Source: Acanthornis magna (taxonomy: Eukaryota > Chordata > Aves > Passeriformes > Acanthizidae). Taken from it: a stretch of 64,000 nucleotides of DNA. Below the pieces are notes generated by a model that was given only the letters and a program-made list of their open reading frames with translations, was not told the origin of the DNA and searched no databases. The stretch lies in NCBI GenBank assembly GCA_036785705.1, contig JAWUZG010000001.1, positions 8,308,001-8,372,000 of the forward strand, given 5' to 3'. Position numbers and translations under genes: made by a program. Shown here piece after piece: positions 57,539 through 64,000 of this stretch. Each line of letters begins with the position of its first letter. Positions within the stretch are counted from its first letter, which is position 1.

Positions 57539-60164
57539 GGGAAGCTTTCTTTATGCCTTTTAAAAGTAAAATAAAGTTATTTTGAGAAGATTGAGACTTT
57601 TGAATATATTGAGTGTATTCCTGCCTCCCTGCCTGACTCGACTACACCTTGAGACTTGCTAAAGTCTGTTTTCAAGTCACTTCCCCTTGCTTGCAATATT
57701 TGCAGGGAGACTGTTGTGTTCTAGTTGTCATTTCTCTCCTCTGGCAAGTCAAAACACAGTGCCAGCAATCTGCTTTGCAACCTGTCAGCTCTCCAAGGTT
57801 GTCTCTGCTCATGCTGGTTGAACAGATTTTTTGAGCCAATGTTTTTGGGTGCTGGGTTTTTGGTTTTTTTCTGTCTTTTCATTTTGGAGTCGTATTCCCT
57901 TTCACTTCTGCTGTTGCTTTAGCTTCTTGCTTTTTTAGCTATCCAATGGTAATGCACAAAACTGGAATCTGTGAGTTGGAATTTGTTATTCTGAAATTCT
58001 GGAAAGCCTGGGAGCAGACTACAGATTTGTGGTCAGACTGCATTTCATGGAGGATTGGCATGTGTATGTTTTTCATCTTACAAGTATCATAGTATTTTTT
58101 TATTAAGAGAATTTTCATGATCACAAGTGTGATTCTTTGGGAGACAGTGGAGAAGAAAGTCTGTTTCAGCAAGACAAATGCTTCCAATGCATTTGAAAAG
58201 GAGTCTTCTCAAAGCTGCCTTTGGACCAAGTCCAAAACTGACATGGTACTAAAGCTGGGGCTGTCACTGAGCCTTCAAAAACATGAAATGCAATTGTTAT
58301 GGTGGAAGTAAACAGGAGAATATGGAAACACATTAACTGAAATTTACTCTTTTTAAATGAGCATTTGGATTGCTTTGTTCTTTTAAAGTTAATCTTCATA
58401 ATATTCCAGAGACCTGATGTTTAGTGCCATGTCCTTATGGCATTAGTCAGCCATGGCACAGGCCTTCTCAAGGGCTTGTGGCACATGATACACCTGTGGC
58501 ATTTGCTAACTCAAAAAAATTAGCACTAACTAAACTCCGAATTGTCTTGACTAACCTGTAAGGTACTGAGTGCTACACACGCATACAAACCTGACATGGG
58601 TCACATTATTTCCTCTTCTTGAAAATGGCACAGTACTCAGTCCTAGATGTTCCTGTCAATCACTGCTGCTCTGCAGTGGAGTACACAGGTACAGCACGAA
58701 GCAGGAGAGGGAAGGGCAGGAACTCCTTGGCTCAGTGTTAATTTACTTTGATTTCTAAATTTAGTTGGAAAACTTCTGTGCTATGTTTATGGGAAGTTTT
58801 CTTCTTTTGGAATATCCCAATAGATGGATCACTATTGAAATCTGGGAACCAAAGAAAGAGGACCCATTTTCTAGTCCTGGGTTGGTGAAGATTTCTGGAG
58901 CTGACTGGCTCAGCACCCAGAATTTTGGTGTAACCATGCAGCCTTGTGTTCACCAGTTATTTAATTTCTGAGGTGATGGGAAGTACTGAGATACCTGTGA
59001 TCTTGATTTCTTCACAGCTAGTGGCCTGAGCCTCACTCTCTGGCACAAATTTTGCAAGACTGTTCCAGTCTGTTGGGATCTGATTCAGTGAAGAATAGGC
59101 TACAATTCCTCTGTAATTCTGTCAAAGATAACAGACCCTTTTCTTACGAATATAATGTTTGTTTTGCAAATGTTCTGGAACAGTATTAATTAAAGTTCAG
59201 TTTTAATTTGTAAATATATTTATGGTTATATTTTTATGCTGACCTTTTAGAAGTGCCTGATTCTCTTCCCACTGAGTAGGTGAACTCAGAGTTATCAGCT
59301 TTGATTTAGATCCCTGTGTTTTAGCTTCCTAGAGCTGGAAAATACTAATGTCATCTTTTGCTGCTAAAAGGAAGCCAAATTGCTTAAATGTCTCAGATTA
59401 AGTGAATGGCCCTTTCTTTTTTACTTATGAACACAATAATATTTTTGCTCTTTTCAAGGTCTGGCGTGAACCTTACATTATGCTAGTTGAAGTAAAATTA
59501 GTTATACTATTAACTTTTGCTCCTCCAGGACACAGTTGCCTAGAATTGTCAGCTGTTGTCTAATGGTTCTGTTAAATACCATGATTGTGAATATCCTTTA
59601 AGTCACATAATTTTTTATAGGTGCTTTCATGGGTTTTTCTCTTTTTTAAAACTTTCTGTTTATTATTACCTGATCTGAATAGCTATTGTACATCTTACTC
59701 TAAGTAGTTTAACTAGAGAATAGGGATAAAGAATTGGCCAAACGGTCCCTTTCTGATGGATGATCCTGCTAATAGTGACAAGTGGTTTTCTTAGAATGGT
59801 TTGATCAATAAAATTACCCTGAATTTAAGATCTCATTGTCTTTGTCTCCTTACAAAGTAGTAGTTACTGTTCTTGTAGGCTTGGTCAAGCATTTGATTTC
59901 TCAGGTGAAACTTTCTGCTTTGTCCAGTTGAGACTGTCACTAAAAGGCTTTGCAATTTTAAAAATTATTTTACTTCTTATTTCAGATCAGGCAAAGAATT
60001 TACTTCAAATGACGACTTGTATAGAAGTTGTCTGAGGGAAATCTAGCCTACAAAAAACTCCCTGTCTGTAAAGGGAGGAAAGGTGGCTTGGTAGACAGAT
60101 GGAGGTTAAGGTTATCTAACAGCATAGGTCTGTAAGTAGAGGTAATCAGATCTACCGAGTGACA
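57539..60164. other. no gene recognised
   Basis: AT-rich, short ORFs only. Confidence 0.4.
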
Positions 60165-60822
60165 TTCCCGAGGCGTTGGTATTGGCACTGGTGCTGTTTA
60201 ATATTTCTGTTGGCGCTCACAGTCCTGAAAGCCAACTGTGTCCTGGGCTGTGTCACAAGCAGTGCGGCCAGAAGGCTGAAGGGGGAGATTCTCCCCTTCC
60301 ACTCCACTCTTGTGAAACCCCACCTGGAGTTCTGTGTCCAGTTCTGGGGTCACCAGCATAAGAAGGATGTGAACCTGTTGATGTGAGGCCTTGAAGATGA
60401 TCAGAGGGCTGGAGCACCTGTCCTGTGAAGACAGACTGAGAGAATTGGGGTTTGTTTGGCCTGGAGAAGAGAAGACTCTGGAAAGACCTTGCAGCAGCCT
60501 TAGAGTTTCTAAAGGAGACCCACAAGAGAGCTGGAGAGGAACATTTACAAGGGCATGTAGCCATAGAACATGGGATAATGATTTTGAACTGACCTGAAAG
60601 AGAGTAGGTTTAGATTAAATATGAAGAAGAAATTCTTTACTGAGAGGGTGGTGAGGTGCTGAGACAGGTTGCCCAGAGAAGCTGTGGATGCCCCTAGAAG
60701 TGTTCAAGACCAGGGTTAATGCAGCCTGGTGTAGTGAAAGATATCCCTGGCAGAGGGATTGGAACTAGATCATCTTTAAGGTCCCTTCCAACCCAACCCA
60801 TTCTGTGATGCTATTATATGAC
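60165..60822 (+). mobile_element. CR1 LINE 3' fragment including a piece of reverse transcriptase
   Basis: The first part reads in one frame as LVLALVLFNISVG, a decayed form of the conserved RT segment ending in VLFNI. An internal deletion then joins it to a CCCCACCTGGAGTTCTGTGT segment and to the non-coding tail (GGCTGGAGCACCTGTCCTG, AGGTTGCCCAGAGAAGCTGT, AAGGTCCCTTCCAACCCAAC, CCATTCTGTGATGC). Longest CR1 copy in the window; frames are broken. Confidence 0.92.
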
Positions 60823-63800
60823 AAAACAGGTAATGCCAGAAAATATACTTGCTCATCACAGAAATCTTGTAGCTATTGACCAAAGAAAAATATGCCAAGA
60901 ATTCCCTTTAAATGAAATTAACTTGTGCTAACTGGGAGAATGCTACTTTATCTTAGTTTTTCTAGACAGATATCAGAACTTTACAGAATAAAGCCTAATT
61001 TCTCATAAATGCTGGTCATAAACACATATAAACAATCCATGCAGAGTTATTTTGTGGGAGTTAGAGGAGTAGTGGAGTTAATATTTATTGGTACAATGTA
61101 CTAGGAATGCAGCCAGATATCCTCTGATGCAGGCTGTGCTCAGTAGCAGTGAATATAAGATTAGCACATGGAGTGAAAGACTGGCAAAGACAGGACTCTA
61201 ATTCATAAACAGAGAGGTTGGATTCGTGCATTGAAGTTGTTATTGTGCAGCACTGTACAAAAAGCAGCACGGGAGAGACCATTTGCCTTGACTTTCCCCC
61301 TACTTAACTAATTGCTCCCTCCTAGCTGCTGCTGTTATGGTTTATAACCACTTAAATGCCTCCAGGTTTCACTATAATTGATCATAACAAATCTTTTGCC
61401 ATCAAAGCTCAACTGAACCTTTTCAGTTCAGTTTACAAACAATTATTCTCACTGGTCTCTCTCCTAAGATTGACATTTCTTTAGCTTAATATTATTCTGA
61501 AGAGGCTTGAGCTTGTCCAGATTATTTACATAAATCTTGCATATCCTTTTTTTTCCAAAAACATTTTTAAGATCTATTGCTTTTACTTGGGCAGTATGGG
61601 AGATCAGATAAATATATTTCATAAGCTTGAAATAACTTTTTTTTAAAGGAAAAAATAAATTTCAACCCAGAGGGGTTTTTGGATATAATGACCAAGATAG
61701 AATTTCTGCTCTCAGTAGAAAAAAAAAACAAACCAAAAAACAGCCAAATGGCCTGTGGGCTTTCCTAGCAGTTATAGGAACTGCATGTATGGGAAATGGA
61801 ATGATTTGGATTCTGGCTGTTCCTCCTACAGGAAAGATCAGCTTCAGTGAGGGTTAAGGCTAAGGAAGGATGCCTGTTGCTTACAAAATTATAGTCTTGC
61901 TTTGCATCTGTGCAAGCAGTTTGCTCACTAAAAATATCTTGAAAGTAATAGAAAAGGATAAATCATTGGGATTATCTAATTAGAAAACAAAACCAACAAG
62001 ATAATTAATCTTTACACAGTGGGCCCATTTTTCACACAGTGTGTCTGCAATGTTATTCAAATGGCAACCGCTGTTGGCATGGTTGGGTTTGTTCTTTTGG
62101 TCCAGGGATTGTGCTACACAGCACCATTTATACTGGAGAGATGGACTTCCTATAAAGAGTTGTTCTTTACTGTAGGCACATTTTTTTATTAATGGGGTCA
62201 TTAAGCAGCAATGACTTTTTCATTTCTACATCAACATGTCTTGATGCTTTAAAGGATTCCAGTCCTCTTCTGGAGCCTGTTTCCTCTTGAAATGATGACC
62301 TACAGTGGGATTCATTAGTAAGTAGCAATAGGTTCTCCAAGGACAACTTAGAGAAATATTAGCATGGCAGTTGTTTACAGGATTATCCAGCCAAGGAGGG
62401 CACACAGGCTTTGTGTTTTGCTCAAAGGAGAGCTCAGAGGGCTTGTAGAAAATCCATTTGTGCTCTCACTGTAGGACTTGTTTAAAACACTTGTACTTAG
62501 GTATGAAATGCTGAAGCTTTATCTCAGTGTGGCTGTCTTTCCTGTCTCATCAAATATCTGTGGCTTCTTTCATTTCTTCTTCTTTAGTTTCATTAGGTGC
62601 TGTATATAATGTGATAGTAATGTGCGCCAACAGGTGAAAAAGAAGATAAAATCCCAAGCCTTTCTTAAAGTCAGCTATGTAATTTGCAGGGTACCAGATG
62701 GTGTGGTGGACCTGGTGAGGTGTGTGTTTGGAATTAAAACACATTTTAATTTTACTTATTCAGGTGTAAAAAAAAAAATTTTGAAGTCTTTTTTAGTTCC
62801 TCAGATAGAAAATTTTCAAGTTTATGGCTGAGGATTGCAAAAGTTTTTAATTCTGTGGGGTTGGGGGTGATTTTTGTATTAGTACTTGAAACTCTTAGGT
62901 TGTCAGTTTACTGTTTGGGTGGAACTGCCAAGCTTTCAGTGAACGTCTTGCAATATTAGTTTTATTTGCTGACATTAAATGTCTTGGTACATTTTCTTTC
63001 TGAACATCTAGGTTTTTCTTTGTGTAGTGGAGGGATTTGAAGTTTATAGCCTGGATATGCTTTTTTACTACGCCTGTAAAAATCCACCCACATTTGGCAA
63101 AGTTATGAACATTTGAAAAATTGCATTTCACACATTCCTGGTCAAATTTTATTAGATTTTTTAGCAGCTGCATTTCCAAAAGATTACGTATGTATTGGAT
63201 GTTTGCCTCCCTTAAGACAGGACTTTCCTTGAAATTGCTGCTCTGAGTTGAACAGGTCAGACCAGTACAACCAGAGGAGCAGAGATCAAGGAATTTGCCT
63301 GTCATGTTTTCTAGGGAGCACTCCGTTACAATCAGTTAGCCCATCAATATGAATTAAACATTGAGGATTAAACTTCAGAAGGGCTAGGAGCTGGTGAGGT
63401 GGGTGGGAGTGATTATTAGTTAAATGGTAAGTAAAAAAAGTTGAATTTGTCTGCATGGCTAAACAAGAGTGGGGGCAGGACTGGGATAAAACGGGATCCT
63501 AGAAAGGAGCTCTGGCTGAGCAATGGAAAGGAGCTGAAATTGTGACCTTGAGGGATTGCTGGATTGCATGAAGAGACCATGCTGCAGTTGGAGAAAAGCA
63601 GGAGGGGAGAGAGGCTGGTTGGAATGGTCTTGGGATGGTAAAGGAGAGAGACAGCCTGGATAAGCTGGATGAAATCTCCTGTGTGACTTCAGTCTCAGTT
63701 CCGCCAAGAGATAAAGTACTTCAAGTGTGCAAGATGTGTACTTGAGAAAAACCATGTGACTCCAAGGACAGATGCAACAAAAACTTTCTCTTAAAAAATT

Positions 63801-64000
63801 AATGCCTTCGGTGCATTAAATTGCTAATATAGATACATCCAGTGTCCCCCAGCAATACTTGCATGTGCTGATGCAGAGCATCTCAATCATTCGGTTATGT
63901 TGGCTACCCCTTACAGGCAAGATTTTTGTGATAGCTCTCTCCCCCATGTTTTTGGCTAGACCATCTTTCCTTTTGTTTTGCATTGTGAAAAATCCTTCTG
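60823..64000. other. no gene recognised
   Basis: AT-rich sequence with short ORFs only. The longest, 136 residues on the minus strand at 62895-63305, has no motif I recognise. Confidence 0.4.

Noticed and set aside
1..64000. tRNA, rRNA or snRNA genes
   Set aside because: I found no convincing A/B box pair with cloverleaf, nor rRNA or U-RNA signature; the only tRNA-like match is the proviral primer-binding site.

Overview
The window looks like avian nuclear DNA. It carries several decayed copies of the 3' end of CR1, the dominant bird and reptile LINE, with the familiar terminal TTCTGTGATTCTG-type ends. It also holds a solo LTR whose ends (TGTGCTGGTTTTGGCTGG on the minus strand) I associate with passerine genomes; that closer placement is from memory, not from a search. 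No host protein-coding gene could be identified. Most of the 64 kb is AT-rich intergenic or intronic sequence with short, unconvincing ORFs.

The centrepiece is one complete-looking endogenous retrovirus on the minus strand, 25910-36202 (10,293 bp), inside a 4-bp target-site duplication (GGCC). Reading in its own direction, right to left: 5' LTR (35179-36202); a perfect 18-nt tRNA-Pro primer-binding site (35155-35172); an unusually long, AT-rich, repeat-filled leader (33409-35154); gag (31753-33408); pol (28126-31752), in the same frame as gag and separated from it only by a UGA stop; a gap with a good splice acceptor; a shortened env reading frame (26986-27843) holding only surface-subunit sequence; a polypurine tract; and the 3' LTR (25910-26933). 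The two 1024-bp LTRs appear identical base for base, gag and pol have no internal breaks, and the catalytic motifs of protease, RT, RNase H and integrase are all present. The insertion is therefore very young. The Pro primer, 4-bp duplication, single zinc knuckle, stop-codon readthrough layout and GPF-type integrase tail place it with class I (gammaretrovirus-like) elements. The env frame stops about 30 bases before the polypurine tract and has no transmembrane subunit, so the copy cannot encode a complete envelope protein.

Flanking regions, left: a 97-bp tandem duplication (456-649), a GC-rich 36/37-bp minisatellite of 14 units (6777-7294), a possible coding-derived pseudogene fragment (9100-9455), a CR1 fragment (12127-12245) and the solo LTR with its 5-bp duplication (14045-14651). 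Right: five CR1 3' fragments, all on the plus strand (40960-41420, 44470-44615, 50236-50688, 57120-57538, 60165-60822), an old approximately 71-bp periodic repeat (48580-48880), a 26-base A run (55124-55149) and a few homeodomain/POU-site-rich stretches that could be conserved regulatory DNA.

The points most worth a second look belong to the provirus: a UGA rather than UAG gag-pol junction followed by a self-complementary pseudoknot-type fold, a leader packed with twelve YY1-like motifs in nested tandem repeats, an envelope frame lacking the transmembrane subunit, and asymmetric LTR-end spacing at the primer-binding site.
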